In this document: in pieces, positions 26,236 through 34,949 of the stretch
How the letters are laid out: each line of letters begins with the position of its first letter
Numbering within the stretch: position 1 is the stretch's first letter
Origin: Szabonella sp046295215
GTDB lineage: Bacteria > Pseudomonadota > Alphaproteobacteria > Rhodobacterales > Rhodobacteraceae
Length of the DNA stretch: 64,000 bases
NCBI GenBank assembly: GCA_046295215.1
Contig: JBKBNP010000005.1
Span: forward strand, 1-64,000
Direction of reading: 5' to 3'
The notes under the pieces: generated by a model
Database searches by the model: none
Told to the model about the DNA's origin: nothing
Seen by the model: the letters and a program-made list of their open reading frames with translations, nothing else
Position numbers and translations under genes: made by a program

Positions 26236-26735
26236 CTGTAGGGCGCATCCAGTTCGAGGTTGCGCGCGATCTGCGCTTCCCAGCGTTCGCCATTGGCCAG
26301 GAGCTTTTCCTTGTCGTAGAAAAGTTCCTCGCGCGTTTCGGTGGCAAACTCGAAATTCGGGCCTTCGACGATGGCATCGACCGGGCAGGCCTCCTGACAA
26401 AAACCGCAATAGATGCATTTCGTCATGTCGATGTCATAGCGCGTGGTGCGGCGTGACCCGTCGTCGCGGGGTTCGGCGTCGATGGTGATGGCCTGCGCGG
26501 GGCAGATCGCCTCGCAGAGCTTGCACGCGATGCAGCGTTCCTCACCATTGGGATAGCGGCGCAGCGCATGTTCGCCGCGAAAGCGGGGCGACAGCGGCCC
26601 CTTTTCATGCGGATAGTTCAACGTCGCCTTGGGCGCGAAGAAATACTTGAACCCGAGGCCGAAGCCTTTGACGAAATCCATCAGCAGGAAATATTTCGTG
26701 GCGCGGGTCCAGTCGATTGCGCGTGCGTCGCCCAT
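26232..26735 (-). CDS. nuoI: NADH-quinone oxidoreductase subunit I
   Basis: Peripheral-arm iron-sulfur subunit of complex I, 167 residues. Two 4Fe-4S motifs, CIACKLCEAICP and CIYCGFCQEACP, bind clusters N6a and N6b. The N-terminal part (FVKGFGLGFKYFFAPKATLNYP) is the membrane-docking region. The ATG was chosen because GGGAGGCTGAGG directly precedes it and the usual N-terminus follows; an ATG ten codons upstream would overlap nuoH. Confidence 0.97.
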   Translation of the reverse strand: MGDARAIDWTRATKYFLLMDFVKGFGLGFKYFFAPKATLNYPHEKGPLSPRFRGEHALRRYPNGEERCIACKLCEAICPAQAITIDAEPRDDGSRRTTRYDIDMTKCIYCGFCQEACPVDAIVEGPNFEFATETREELFYDKEKLLANGERWEAQIARNLELDAPYR

Positions 26736-26737
26736 CC

Positions 26738-27775
26738 TCAGCCTCCCATCGTCCAGCGGGCCCAAAAGCCGCCCATGACTTCGAATTTCGCAAGGAATGC
26801 CACCAGAATGACCCAGCCCAGTGACAGCGGCAGGAACACTTTCCAGCCGATCCGCATCAACTGGTCATAGCGGTAGCGCGGCACGATGGCCTTCACCATC
26901 GCAAACATGAAGAAGAACATCGCCATCTTGCCGACCATCCACAGCGCGCCGTCGGGCAGGCCCGGGATGGGGGACAGCCAGCCGCCGAAGAACAGCAAGC
27001 TCATCAGCGCGCACATCAGGAAGATGGCGATATATTCGCCCGCCATGAACAGCAGGTAGGGCGTGGAGGAATATTCCACCATGAAGCCCGCGACGAGTTC
27101 GGACTCCGCCTCCGGCAGATCGAAGGGCGGGCGGTTGGTTTCCGCCAGGGCGCTGATGAAGAACAGGAACACCATCGGGAAATGCGGCAGCCAATACCAG
27201 TTGAAGAGGCCCCAATCGCCGCGCTGCGCCTCGACAATCGCGCCGAAATTCATCGAACCGGTAGAAATGATGATGCCGATGATGATGAGGCCCAGCGACA
27301 CCTCATAGGAAATCATCTGGGCCGCCGACCGCAAGGATCCGAGGAACGGGTATTTGGAGTTCGACGCCCAGCCCCCCATGATGACGCCGTAAACCTCAAG
27401 GCTCGACACCGCGAACACGAAGAGGATCGCCACGTTGATGTCCGACAGCACCCAGGTTTCATTGAACGGGATCACCGCCCAAGCCAGCACCGCCAGCACG
27501 AAGGACAGCATGGGTGCCAGGAAGAACACCGGGCGGTCCGCGCCTGCGGGCACCACGATTTCCTTGACCACATATTTCAGCGCATCCGCCACCGATTGCA
27601 GCAGGCCGAACGGCCCGACCACGTTCGGTCCCCGTCGCATCTGGACCGCCGCCCAGATCTTGCGGTCGCCATAGACGAGGAACAAAAGGCTGACCATCAC
27701 GAAGCCGATGACCAGAAGGCTCTGCGCCGCGATCAACACCGCAACCCCGAGGCCCGTTTGCAGAAAATCAGACAT
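26738..27775 (-). CDS. nuoH: NADH-quinone oxidoreductase subunit H
   Basis: Membrane subunit of complex I, 345 residues and eight or nine hydrophobic helices, that forms much of the quinone chamber with NuoB and NuoD. Typical segments: RKIWAAVQMRRGPNVVGPFG, LQSVADALKYVVKE, GGWASNSKYPFLGSLRSAAQ, YEVSLGL and NRPPFDLPEAESELVAGF. It ends two bases before nuoI. The distance to the upstream lipoprotein gene is 56 bases. Confidence 0.97.
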   Translation of the reverse strand: MSDFLQTGLGVAVLIAAQSLLVIGFVMVSLLFLVYGDRKIWAAVQMRRGPNVVGPFGLLQSVADALKYVVKEIVVPAGADRPVFFLAPMLSFVLAVLAWAVIPFNETWVLSDINVAILFVFAVSSLEVYGVIMGGWASNSKYPFLGSLRSAAQMISYEVSLGLIIIGIIISTGSMNFGAIVEAQRGDWGLFNWYWLPHFPMVFLFFISALAETNRPPFDLPEAESELVAGFMVEYSSTPYLLFMAGEYIAIFLMCALMSLLFFGGWLSPIPGLPDGALWMVGKMAMFFFMFAMVKAIVPRYRYDQLMRIGWKVFLPLSLGWVILVAFLAKFEVMGGFWARWTMGG

Positions 27776-27831
27776 GTCGCCTTGTATCCCTCAGCCGTTC
27801 TTCTTCGTCTTTGTCGTCGTCAAACCTGTCG

Positions 27832-28239
27832 TCACACCGTCGGGATGCCCTGTGCGGCACAGTCGCGCACCGCCACCTCGGCATCTATCGTGGCCACTCC
27901 GGGGGGCAGCGCCGCCGAGATGGTGTAAACCGCATCCCCGCGCCAATTGCCACCCGTTTCCGCAACCTGCGTGCGCACATGGCGCGCAAATCCCGCCCCC
28001 CGGATCAGCGCATATTGCGCCGCAGCGCAGCGCCCGTAAGCGTCCACATCGCTGCGGTCGCGCGCTCCGCGCATGGTGACGTGGAAATTCACCAGATCCC
28101 CGTCCAGCAGCACCGTGCGGATGCCGCCATAATCGGGCCGGAAATCCGAACGGCCCGTCACACCTTCGCCCGCCTGCACGCAGGCCGCGATCCCGGCCAG
28201 CACGGGAAGCAGAAGGATGTGGCGTGCGCACAGGGGCAT
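27832..28239 (-). CDS. Small lipoprotein in nuo operon
   Basis: Protein of 135 residues with a type II signal peptide: hydrophobic LLLPVLAG and lipobox IAAC with Cys20. The mature part has no family I recognise; it contains an RTVLLDGDLVNFHVTMRGARD stretch and four further cysteines spread over the chain, which could form disulfides in the periplasm. It begins only three bases after the nuoG stop, so it is co-transcribed with complex I genes. Function unknown; a role at the periplasmic side of the membrane is inferred only from the signal peptide. Confidence 0.78.
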   Translation of the reverse strand: MPLCARHILLLPVLAGIAACVQAGEGVTGRSDFRPDYGGIRTVLLDGDLVNFHVTMRGARDRSDVDAYGRCAAAQYALIRGAGFARHVRTQVAETGGNWRGDAVYTISAALPPGVATIDAEVAVRDCAAQGIPTV

Positions 28240-28242
28240 CCG

Positions 28243-30252
28243 TTACTCCGCCGCCAGCGGTTGTTCGCCGCGTGCCTTTGCCATGGCCTGCAATTCCCCC
28301 ATCAGCGCCGAGGCGCGGGCAATCGGGTTTGTCAGATAAAACTCGCGCACTGCAGGCAGGAAATCGGCCTTGGCCGGATCCCGCAGCGGGATACGCGACC
28401 AGTCGTTTTCGGCAACCTCGTCAATCGCCCCAAGATGCGGCACCACCTCGATCATGCGGTTGCGCAGTGCGGCCAGATTGTCCCAGGGCAGTTTCGCCCC
28501 AAGCTCTGCCGACAGCGCGCGCAGGATGGCCCAGTTTTCCTTGGCCTCGCCCGGCGCAAAGCCTGCACGCAGCGCCAGTTGCGGGCGGCCTTCGGTGTTG
28601 ACGAAGAGCCCGCTTTCCTCGGTCCAGGCCGCCCCCGGCAGGATGATGTCGGCCCGGTGCGCGCCCCGGTCGCCATGGCTGCCCTGATAGATCACGACTG
28701 CCCCGGGTGCGATTTCCACCTCATCGGCCCCGAGGTTGTAGACAACCTCTGCCCCGTCCAGCGCCGCCGTCATGCCGCCATCGGTCACAGCCCCCAGATC
28801 CATCGCCCCGACGCGCGAGGCGGCAATGTGCAGGACCAGAAGCTTTGCCCCCATCGCCTCGGCGGCCTTCATCGCCTGGCTCAGAACGGCCTCGCCATCC
28901 GCCTCGCGCAGCGCGCCCTGCCCGACGATCACCAGCGCGCCCTCTTGCGGCTTCGCCCCGGCGGCGAGTTTCACCAGCGCCGCACGGTCGGTTCCCAGAT
29001 GGTTGTAGTCATAGGTCAGATCCGCCGCCGCCCCGATCAGCGACACCTGCGCGCCGCGCAACCATACCTTGCGGATGCGGGCGTTCAGAACCGCTGCCTC
29101 GTTGCGCGGGTCGGTGCCGATCAGCAGGATGGATTTGGCACCATCAATATCCTCGATGGCGCCCGTGCCGACATAGGCCGACCGGTTGCCTGCGGGCAGC
29201 TTCGTGCCATCGGTGCGGCACTCCACACGGCCCCCCATCCCCTCGATCAGCGTCTTGAGGCTGAACACCGCCTCCGCCGGGGCCAGATCCCCGATCAGGC
29301 CCGCAACCTTGCGCCCCTTCATCGCCGCTGCCGCCGCCTTCAGAGCTTCGTCCCAGCCCGCGCGGCGCAGCTTGCCGTTTTCGCGGATATAGGGCGTATC
29401 CAGCCGTTGCCGCCGCAGCCCGTCCCAGACAAAGCGGGTCTTGTCGGAAATCCATTCCTCGTTCACGCCGTCATGGTTGCGGGGCAGGATGCGCATGACT
29501 TCGCGTCCTTTGGTATCGACCCGGATGTTCGACCCCAAAGCGTCCATCACGTCGATGGTTTCGGTCTTGGTCAATTCCCAGGGCCGCGCGGTGAAGGCAT
29601 AGGGTTTCGAGGTCAGCGCCCCCACCGGGCAGAGGTCGATGATATTGCCCTGCAAGTTCGAGGCCAGCGTTTCGTTCAGATAGCTGGTGATCTCGCTGTC
29701 CTCGCCCCGCCCGGTCTGGCCCATCTGGGTGATGCCCGCAACTTCGGTGGTGAAGCGCACGCAGCGCGTGCAGGAAATGCAGCGTGTCATGGTCGTGGCG
29801 ACCAGCGGGCCAAGGTCCAGATCCTCGGACGCACGTTTCGGCTCACGGTAGCGGCTGAAATCGACGCCGTAGGCCATGGCCTGATCCTGAAGGTCGCATT
29901 CGCCGCCCTGATCGCAGATCGGGCAGTCGAGCGGATGGTTGATGAGCAGGAACTCCATCACCCCCTCGCGGGCCTTCTTGACCATCGGGGAATTGGTTTT
30001 CACGACCGGGGGCGCACCCTCCGGCCCGGGGCGCAGGTCGCGCACCTGCATGGCACAGCTTGCGGCGGGTTTCGGCGGGCCACCCACCACCTCGACCAGA
30101 CACATCCGGCAGTTGCCCGCGATGGTCAGCCGTTCATGATAGCAAAAGCGCGGGATTTCCACGCCCGCCACCTCGGCGGCCTGGATCAGGGTCATCGCCC
30201 CGTCAACCTCGACCTCGATCCCGTCGATGATGATTTTCTTGAGGTTGCTCAT
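28243..30252 (-). CDS. nuoG: NADH-quinone oxidoreductase subunit G
   Basis: Large iron-sulfur subunit of the complex I electron-input module, 669 residues. The N-terminal 2Fe-2S ferredoxin domain (CYHERLTIAGNCRMC) is followed by the HxxxC..C..C cluster N5 region HPLDCPICDQGGECDLQD, then CISCTRCVRF and CPVGALTSKPYAFTARPWEL for N4. The C-terminal part is the degenerate molybdopterin-oxidoreductase-like domain without a cofactor. The ATG of MSNLKKIIIDG was chosen by family N-terminus; an ATG eleven codons upstream would overlap the DUF3291 gene. Confidence 0.97.
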   Translation of the reverse strand: MSNLKKIIIDGIEVEVDGAMTLIQAAEVAGVEIPRFCYHERLTIAGNCRMCLVEVVGGPPKPAASCAMQVRDLRPGPEGAPPVVKTNSPMVKKAREGVMEFLLINHPLDCPICDQGGECDLQDQAMAYGVDFSRYREPKRASEDLDLGPLVATTMTRCISCTRCVRFTTEVAGITQMGQTGRGEDSEITSYLNETLASNLQGNIIDLCPVGALTSKPYAFTARPWELTKTETIDVMDALGSNIRVDTKGREVMRILPRNHDGVNEEWISDKTRFVWDGLRRQRLDTPYIRENGKLRRAGWDEALKAAAAAMKGRKVAGLIGDLAPAEAVFSLKTLIEGMGGRVECRTDGTKLPAGNRSAYVGTGAIEDIDGAKSILLIGTDPRNEAAVLNARIRKVWLRGAQVSLIGAAADLTYDYNHLGTDRAALVKLAAGAKPQEGALVIVGQGALREADGEAVLSQAMKAAEAMGAKLLVLHIAASRVGAMDLGAVTDGGMTAALDGAEVVYNLGADEVEIAPGAVVIYQGSHGDRGAHRADIILPGAAWTEESGLFVNTEGRPQLALRAGFAPGEAKENWAILRALSAELGAKLPWDNLAALRNRMIEVVPHLGAIDEVAENDWSRIPLRDPAKADFLPAVREFYLTNPIARASALMGELQAMAKARGEQPLAAE

Positions 30253-30256
30253 CCGT

Positions 30257-30751
30257 TTACTCCGCCGCCGTCTGCGTGCAGCCATGGCTTTGCCACAGCC
30301 TTGCTTCTTTCAGATACGACCAGCCGAAGGCGTGGTCGCTGTCTCCATTCGCTTCGCGATGCTGCCATCGCGCCATGCCCTCGGCCAGATCGGGGCGATG
30401 CCCTGCGGGCACCCACCACAGCACCAGATTGCCGTTGCCGATCGCGTCATACCACTCCGCCTTGCGGGCATAGAACTGCCGATGCACCGTGTTCCAGACG
30501 AAATGCTCCAGACTCTCGACATTCTCCCAGACCGACAGCGTGGAGGCGATCCGGGGATTGTCACCGAACACCCCGCCCCCGTCCGTCTGCGCCTGATCCA
30601 TGTCCTCATCCGACAGCCGCCAGACAAAGCCAGGCGACCGCGCGGCAAGCCCGTTCACCAGATCCAGCCCATCAACAAACCCCTTGATGCGCGGATCGTC
30701 CCAGTCATGGCGCAGGGTGCCGAAATTGAACTCGGCCAGATGCAGGGTCAT
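30257..30751 (-). CDS. DUF3291 domain-containing protein
   Basis: Protein of 164 residues, cytosolic, with the DUF3291 pattern: LAEFNFGTLRHDWDDPRIKG at the start, PGFVWRLSDE, STLSVWENVESLEHFVWNTV, HRQFYARKAEWYD and LVLWWVPAGHRP. The family has a ferredoxin-like dimeric alpha-beta barrel fold similar to heme-degrading and antibiotic-synthesis monooxygenase-type domains, but its reaction is unknown. The start overlaps the upstream lipoprotein stop (ATGA) and the stop is four bases before nuoG, so it is translated as part of the nuo mRNA. Confidence 0.85.
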   Translation of the reverse strand: MTLHLAEFNFGTLRHDWDDPRIKGFVDGLDLVNGLAARSPGFVWRLSDEDMDQAQTDGGGVFGDNPRIASTLSVWENVESLEHFVWNTVHRQFYARKAEWYDAIGNGNLVLWWVPAGHRPDLAEGMARWQHREANGDSDHAFGWSYLKEARLWQSHGCTQTAAE

Positions 30752-31038
30752 GCACAGCCCTCCACGATCAGCCAGCCATCACCCACGAATCGGTCCCGGA
30801 TGGATGCCTTGGCCCGTCCCTGACAGAAGCGATCTGCCGCGCGCCGTGCCTCTGCCCCTTCCCAGTTCTGGAAAGGCCGGTCCACCCGCCGCACCAGCAC
30901 CGCCTGCGAGGCCCGCCGCGTCACGTCATAGGCCACCCCGTCCACCACGACAGGCCCCGGTGGCAAGGGCGCCACCGCAGGCACACAGGCGACAAGCGCC
31001 AGCGCCGTGATCGCGAGGAGGAGGACGTGATGCGTCAT
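30748..31038 (-). CDS. Small lipoprotein between nuoF and nuoG
   Basis: Protein of 96 residues with a type II signal peptide (VLLLAITALALVAC, Cys18). The mature part is short and contains two cysteines (RAADRFCQGRAKASIRDRF and VEGCA at the C-terminus) that could pair. It overlaps the nuoF stop by four bases and the DUF3291 start by four bases. The ATG was chosen for that overlap and the signal peptide. No family recognised; it is the second small lipoprotein in this operon, and it does not resemble the first outside the signal peptide. Confidence 0.75.
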   Translation of the reverse strand: MTHHVLLLAITALALVACVPAVAPLPPGPVVVDGVAYDVTRRASQAVLVRRVDRPFQNWEGAEARRAADRFCQGRAKASIRDRFVGDGWLIVEGCA

Positions 31039-32330
31039 TCCGCCGCCATCGCCCCCATGCGCCCGGTCTTGCGGGCCTTGATGCGGTCCTCGATCTCCTC
31101 GCGGAAGGCGCGCACCAGCCCCTGGATCGGCCAGGCCGCCGCATCGCCAAGCGCACAGATCGTGTGGCCCTCGACCTGTTTGGTCACGGAAATCAGCATG
31201 TCGATTTCCTCGACCTCCGCCTCGCCGCGCACCAGACGGTCCATGACCCGCATCATCCAGCCAGTGCCTTCGCGGCAGGGCGTGCATTGGCCGCAAGACT
31301 CGTGCTTGTAGAATTTCGACAGCCGCCAGATCGCCTTGATGACATCGGTGGACTGGTCCATCACGATCACCGCCGCCGTCCCCAGCCCCGACCGCTGTTC
31401 GCGCAGCCAGTCGAAATCCATGATCGCATCATCGCACTGGCTTTGCGTCAGCAAGGGCACGGACGACCCGCCCGGAATTACCGCCTTGAGGTTTTTCCAG
31501 CCGCCCCGCACGCCGCCGCAATGACGGTCCAGCAACTCCTTGAGCGGGATCGACATGGCCTCCTCGACCACGCAAGGGTTCATCACATGGCCCGAGATGC
31601 CAAAGAGCTTGGTCCCCGCATTGTTCGGACGGCCAAAGCCCGCAAACCATTCCGGACCCCGCCGCAGGATCGTCGGCACCACGGCGATGGATTCAACATT
31701 GTTCACCGTGGTCGGGCAACCATAAAGACCAGCGCCCGCCGGGAAGGGCGGCTTCATCCGGGGCATGCCCTTCTTGCCCTCAAGGCTTTCCAAGAGCGCG
31801 GTTTCCTCGCCGCAGATATAGGCCCCCGCCCCGTGATGCAGATAGCAGTCGAAATCCCAACCCGATTTCGCAGCATTCTTGCCCAGGAGCCCCGCGTCGT
31901 AACATTCGTCAAGTGCTGCCTGAAGCGCCTCGCGTTCGCGGATATATTCGCCGCGAATGTAGATGTAGCAGGCATTCGCCCCCATCGCGAAGCTGGCGAT
32001 CAAGGCGCCCTCGATCAGCGTATGGGGATCATGGCGCATGATCTCCCGGTCCTTGCAGGTGCCGGGTTCGGATTCATCGGCATTGATGACCAGATAGCAG
32101 GGCCGCCCGTCCGATTGCTTGGGCATGAAGGACCATTTCAGCCCGGTGGGAAAGCCCGCCCCGCCCCGGCCGCGCAGGCCCGAGGCCTTGACCTGCTCCA
32201 CCAGCTTGTCCCGCCCGCGGGCGATGATTTCGGCGGTGCCGTCCCAATGGCCGCGCTTCTTCGCCCCCGCAAGGGTGCGGTCATGCATCCCGTAGAGGTT
32301 GGTAAAGATGCGGTCCTGATCCTTGAGCAT
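31035..32330 (-). CDS. nuoF: NADH-quinone oxidoreductase subunit F
   Basis: NADH- and FMN-binding subunit of complex I, 431 residues. The glycine-rich NADH/FMN site GLRGRGGAGFPTGLKW, the ICGEETALLESLEGKKGMPR stretch and the N3 cluster motif CGQCTPCREG with the fourth Cys in HTICALGDAAAWP are present. It is followed by a 4-base overlap with a small lipoprotein gene and preceded 12 bases upstream by the DUF5337 gene. Confidence 0.97.
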   Translation of the reverse strand: MLKDQDRIFTNLYGMHDRTLAGAKKRGHWDGTAEIIARGRDKLVEQVKASGLRGRGGAGFPTGLKWSFMPKQSDGRPCYLVINADESEPGTCKDREIMRHDPHTLIEGALIASFAMGANACYIYIRGEYIREREALQAALDECYDAGLLGKNAAKSGWDFDCYLHHGAGAYICGEETALLESLEGKKGMPRMKPPFPAGAGLYGCPTTVNNVESIAVVPTILRRGPEWFAGFGRPNNAGTKLFGISGHVMNPCVVEEAMSIPLKELLDRHCGGVRGGWKNLKAVIPGGSSVPLLTQSQCDDAIMDFDWLREQRSGLGTAAVIVMDQSTDVIKAIWRLSKFYKHESCGQCTPCREGTGWMMRVMDRLVRGEAEVEEIDMLISVTKQVEGHTICALGDAAAWPIQGLVRAFREEIEDRIKARKTGRMGAMAAE

Positions 32331-32342
32331 CTGCTCTCTCCT

Positions 32343-32564
32343 TCACCCCTGACGCGCGCGCCAGATCTGATATGTCACGACCAGCGCCCAGAAGAACGCG
32401 GCCAAAGCTGCGAAGTCGAACAGGAAGGCATAGCGCGCCTCCAGACCGATCCGCCCGCCGATCCATTGCGCCCCCATCCAGACCAGCATCGTGCCCGCAA
32501 TGACAAAGGCCACAAGCCTTGCCTGCCGTGCCAGACGCCGCTCATGGTCGGGGTCGGGGCGCAT
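32343..32564 (-). CDS. DUF5337-type small membrane protein
   Basis: Membrane protein of 73 residues with a basic N-terminus (DHERRLARQAR), and two helices (LVAFVIAGTMLVWMGAQWIG and AFLFDFAALAAFFWALVVTY) and the short C-terminal tail IWRARQG. This pattern is that of DUF5337 proteins from Rhodobacterales nuo operons. Role unknown. It lies three bases after the stop of the HhH membrane protein and 12 bases before nuoF. Confidence 0.8.
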   Translation of the reverse strand: MRPDPDHERRLARQARLVAFVIAGTMLVWMGAQWIGGRIGLEARYAFLFDFAALAAFFWALVVTYQIWRARQG

Positions 32565-32567
32565 CGG

Positions 32568-33179
32568 TCAGACCGCCCCGCCCGCTGCCAGAACCTGTGC
32601 CTGCGCAACCCATTCGTCACGGCTGGCGCGGCCCTTGAACCCTTCGAGATTGTCGTCAACCCAGGCCAGTTCCTCGGGCGTCCAGCTGGCCACCTGATCG
32701 AAGTGATAGAAACCGAGCGAATGGAGCAGGGTTTCAAGCTTCGGCCCCACGCCCTTGATCCGCTTCAGGTCATCCGGCCCACCGGCCCGTGCCGCCGACA
32801 GCGCCGCCGGACGACGGCCGACCACCGGCGCATGAGCCGGGGCGGTCCAGACCTCCGCAGGTGCAGGCGTCGCAACGGGGGGTGTCGCTGCAACCACAGG
32901 CGGGACCACGGCCTCTGATGCCGCAGGCGTCGGCGTGGCCGCTGCGGCCGGGACTGCGGGAGTGGAGGCAGGCGCGGCTGAAATCGGCCCCGGACCCGCA
33001 GCCCGCGAAAAGCCAAGGATCACACCGGCAACAACGCAGATCACCAGACCAATGAACACGGCCTGCGTCAGGTCAAGCCCGACCACAACCATCGACACGC
33101 CCCCGGCAACAAGTCCGGCGGCGGCTGCCATGACCCATCCGGCCAGCAGCGGTGTTCCTGATTTCATCTCATCTGTCAT
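32568..33179 (-). CDS. Membrane-anchored helix-hairpin-helix protein, paralogous to NuoE tail
   Basis: Protein of 203 residues. Two membrane segments (about residues 11-32 and 38-57) are followed by a Pro/Ala/Val-rich linker (60-120) and a C-terminal helix-hairpin-helix-like domain at residues 123-201, with KGVGPKLETLLHSLGFYHFD and ELAWVDDNLEGFKGR. That domain is about 73 percent identical by eye (about 58 of 79) to residues 292-370 of the neighbouring NuoE. The arrangement suggests duplication of one domain into a membrane-anchored partner of complex I. Starts 46 bases after the nuoE stop. Confidence 0.88.
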   Translation of the reverse strand: MTDEMKSGTPLLAGWVMAAAAGLVAGGVSMVVVGLDLTQAVFIGLVICVVAGVILGFSRAAGPGPISAAPASTPAVPAAAATPTPAASEAVVPPVVAATPPVATPAPAEVWTAPAHAPVVGRRPAALSAARAGGPDDLKRIKGVGPKLETLLHSLGFYHFDQVASWTPEELAWVDDNLEGFKGRASRDEWVAQAQVLAAGGAV

Positions 33180-33225
33180 CGCGATCTCTCCCTCTCAAGC
33201 CGTGGGGTGCGGCGTTTTCTGCGGT

Positions 33226-34383
33226 TCAGTCCTTGGTCTTGCCTTCCTCTGCCTTCTTCGCGAAGTCGGTCTGCCCGCCCTTCGCCAGTGTTTTCGCCTG
33301 CGCAACCCAATCGTCCCGGGTCACGCGGCCCTTGAAGCCTTCCAGATTGTCGTCGACCCAGGCAACTTCCGCCCCGGTCCAGTTCGCGATCTGGTCATAG
33401 TGGTAAAAGCCGAGACTGTGGCACAGTTTCTCCAGCTTTGGCCCGATGCCCCTGATAAGCTTGAGATCGTCCGCCTTGCCCTCCCGCGCCGCCGTCAATG
33501 CGGCGGGCCGGGTTCCGGGCACGGTTCCGGCGGCAGGCGAGGCCCCGGACACGACCGGCGTGCCCTTGGACTCAGCCGGTGCTTCCTGCACTGTCGCGCC
33601 GGTTTTATCTGCCGGACGCCGGGCGCCCGGCTTCGGTTCTGAAACCTTCGCGGAGACCCTCTCGGCCTTTGCAGCCTTGTCAAGCCAGGGCGTCAGGATC
33701 GGCACTTCCGTTCCGTCAATCCGCTTGACGGTATCGCCGATGTCCACCGCAAACTGGGCCGAGGCGTTGTAGGCATGCCGCCCCGCCTCGTGATCCTTGA
33801 GGCTGGTCAGCCCCGACAGCGGTTCCGACGCATAGCGCCCGTTCTGCGGCCCCGGCACCGGAACCTCGCCCCGCGAGAAGCGCGCAATCAGGTCACGCAG
33901 TTTTTCGGGCGTCAGATCCTCGTAATAATCCTTGCCGATCTGGGCCATGGGCGCGTTGGTGCAGGCACCCAGACATTCGACCTCTTCCCAGGAAAACCTG
34001 CCATCCGCCGAGAGCGTGTGCGGCGTCCTGGCGATCATCTCCTTGCAGACCGCAACCAGATCCTCGGCGCCGCAGATCATGCAGGACGTGGTGCCACAGA
34101 TCTGGATATTCGCAACGGATCCAACCGGTTGCAGTTGGAACATGAAGTAGAATGTCGCCACTTCCAGCGCCCGGATATAGGCTAGGCCCAGCATGTCGGC
34201 GACATGCTCGATCGCGGGACGGGACAGCCAGCCCTCCTGCTCCTGCGCGCGCCACAACAGCGGGATGATGGCCGATGCCTGACGGCCTTCGGGGTATTTG
34301 GAGATCTGGCCTTTTGCCCATTCGAGATTCGCCGGAGTGAAGGCGAAAGAGGCAGGTTGGTCTTTGTGCAGGCGGCGCAACAT
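33226..34383 (-). CDS. nuoE: NADH-quinone oxidoreductase subunit E with C-terminal HhH extension
   Basis: 2Fe-2S subunit (cluster N1a) of complex I. Residues 1-170 are the thioredoxin-like NuoE domain with the four cysteines in CGTTSCMICGAED and VECLGACTNAPM; the usual length for NuoE is about 160-240. Here the chain continues to 385 residues through a Pro/Ala/Lys linker to a helix-hairpin-helix-like domain (292-370: IRGIGPKLEKLCHSLGFYHY). Extensions of this type are known from alphaproteobacterial NuoE proteins. The start overlaps the stop of the upstream low-GC reading frame by one base (TAATG) and is preceded by GGGAGGA inside that frame. Confidence 0.95.
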   Translation of the reverse strand: MLRRLHKDQPASFAFTPANLEWAKGQISKYPEGRQASAIIPLLWRAQEQEGWLSRPAIEHVADMLGLAYIRALEVATFYFMFQLQPVGSVANIQICGTTSCMICGAEDLVAVCKEMIARTPHTLSADGRFSWEEVECLGACTNAPMAQIGKDYYEDLTPEKLRDLIARFSRGEVPVPGPQNGRYASEPLSGLTSLKDHEAGRHAYNASAQFAVDIGDTVKRIDGTEVPILTPWLDKAAKAERVSAKVSEPKPGARRPADKTGATVQEAPAESKGTPVVSGASPAAGTVPGTRPAALTAAREGKADDLKLIRGIGPKLEKLCHSLGFYHYDQIANWTGAEVAWVDDNLEGFKGRVTRDDWVAQAKTLAKGGQTDFAKKAEEGKTKD

Positions 34384-34949
34384 TAATTACATCCTCCCTT
34401 AAGAACTAATTTGCCATTTTCCGCGGTCAACACACCTTCATCCAGCATCGTTCTGACCGTCCAGTCGAATAGGTGTGGAATTCGTTTTCCAAGCGATGCT
34501 TGCTCCTTATCAGAAAACCCAAGAATTTCACCGAAGCCGTTAACAAACGGCTCCCGGTCCCAAATTTGATCGGCGCCAATAACTTCGTTTAAAGGAACAA
34601 GATTCGGCATCTGGCAACCATAGCTTGAAATCAACTCCAACATTGAAGTCCGATCCTTCGCTTCAGAGACTTCTTCAAACCTAGCAACAAGTTGTGCCTT
34701 TGCTATAGATGCCTCACGCTTTTGATGCTGGCTAGCCGACATAATCGGTTGGCATGCAGTCAACTCTTTCCAACCATCTCGTTTCTTCAGTTCACAGGCA
34801 AAGTAGGAGGTTCTATCTTTAACTAGAACTTCGGAAGCTTCGGTTGTCCCAATTATTTCATAATTCTGAGAAACCTCGGCTCCACTCATGTCAGCGAACG
34901 AAATCGCGGGCATTCCAGCTATAATAGCACATACGACGTCAGATCTCAC
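34383..34949 (-). CDS. Low-GC hypothetical secreted protein inserted between nuoD and nuoE
   Basis: I do not recognise this 188-residue protein. A GTG start overlaps the nuoD stop (GTGA) and the TAA stop overlaps the nuoE ATG (TAATG). The N-terminus (VVCAIIAGMPAISFA) looks like a signal peptide with possible cleavage after SFA. The mature part is polar and contains four cysteines (FACELKKRDG, LTACQPIM, YGCQMPN and the C-terminal GGCN). Its composition is far more A+T-rich than every neighbour (roughly 45 percent GC by eye), and it uses codons such as TTA, AAA and ATA freely. It looks recently acquired or orphan, yet is perfectly fitted into the operon. Confidence 0.75.
   Translation of the reverse strand: MRSDVVCAIIAGMPAISFADMSGAEVSQNYEIIGTTEASEVLVKDRTSYFACELKKRDGWKELTACQPIMSASQHQKREASIAKAQLVARFEEVSEAKDRTSMLELISSYGCQMPNLVPLNEVIGADQIWDREPFVNGFGEILGFSDKEQASLGKRIPHLFDWTVRTMLDEGVLTAENGKLVLKGGCN

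Noticed and set aside
27811..30687. A 958-codon plus-strand frame
   Set aside because: Antisense to nuoG and its neighbours; no motif.
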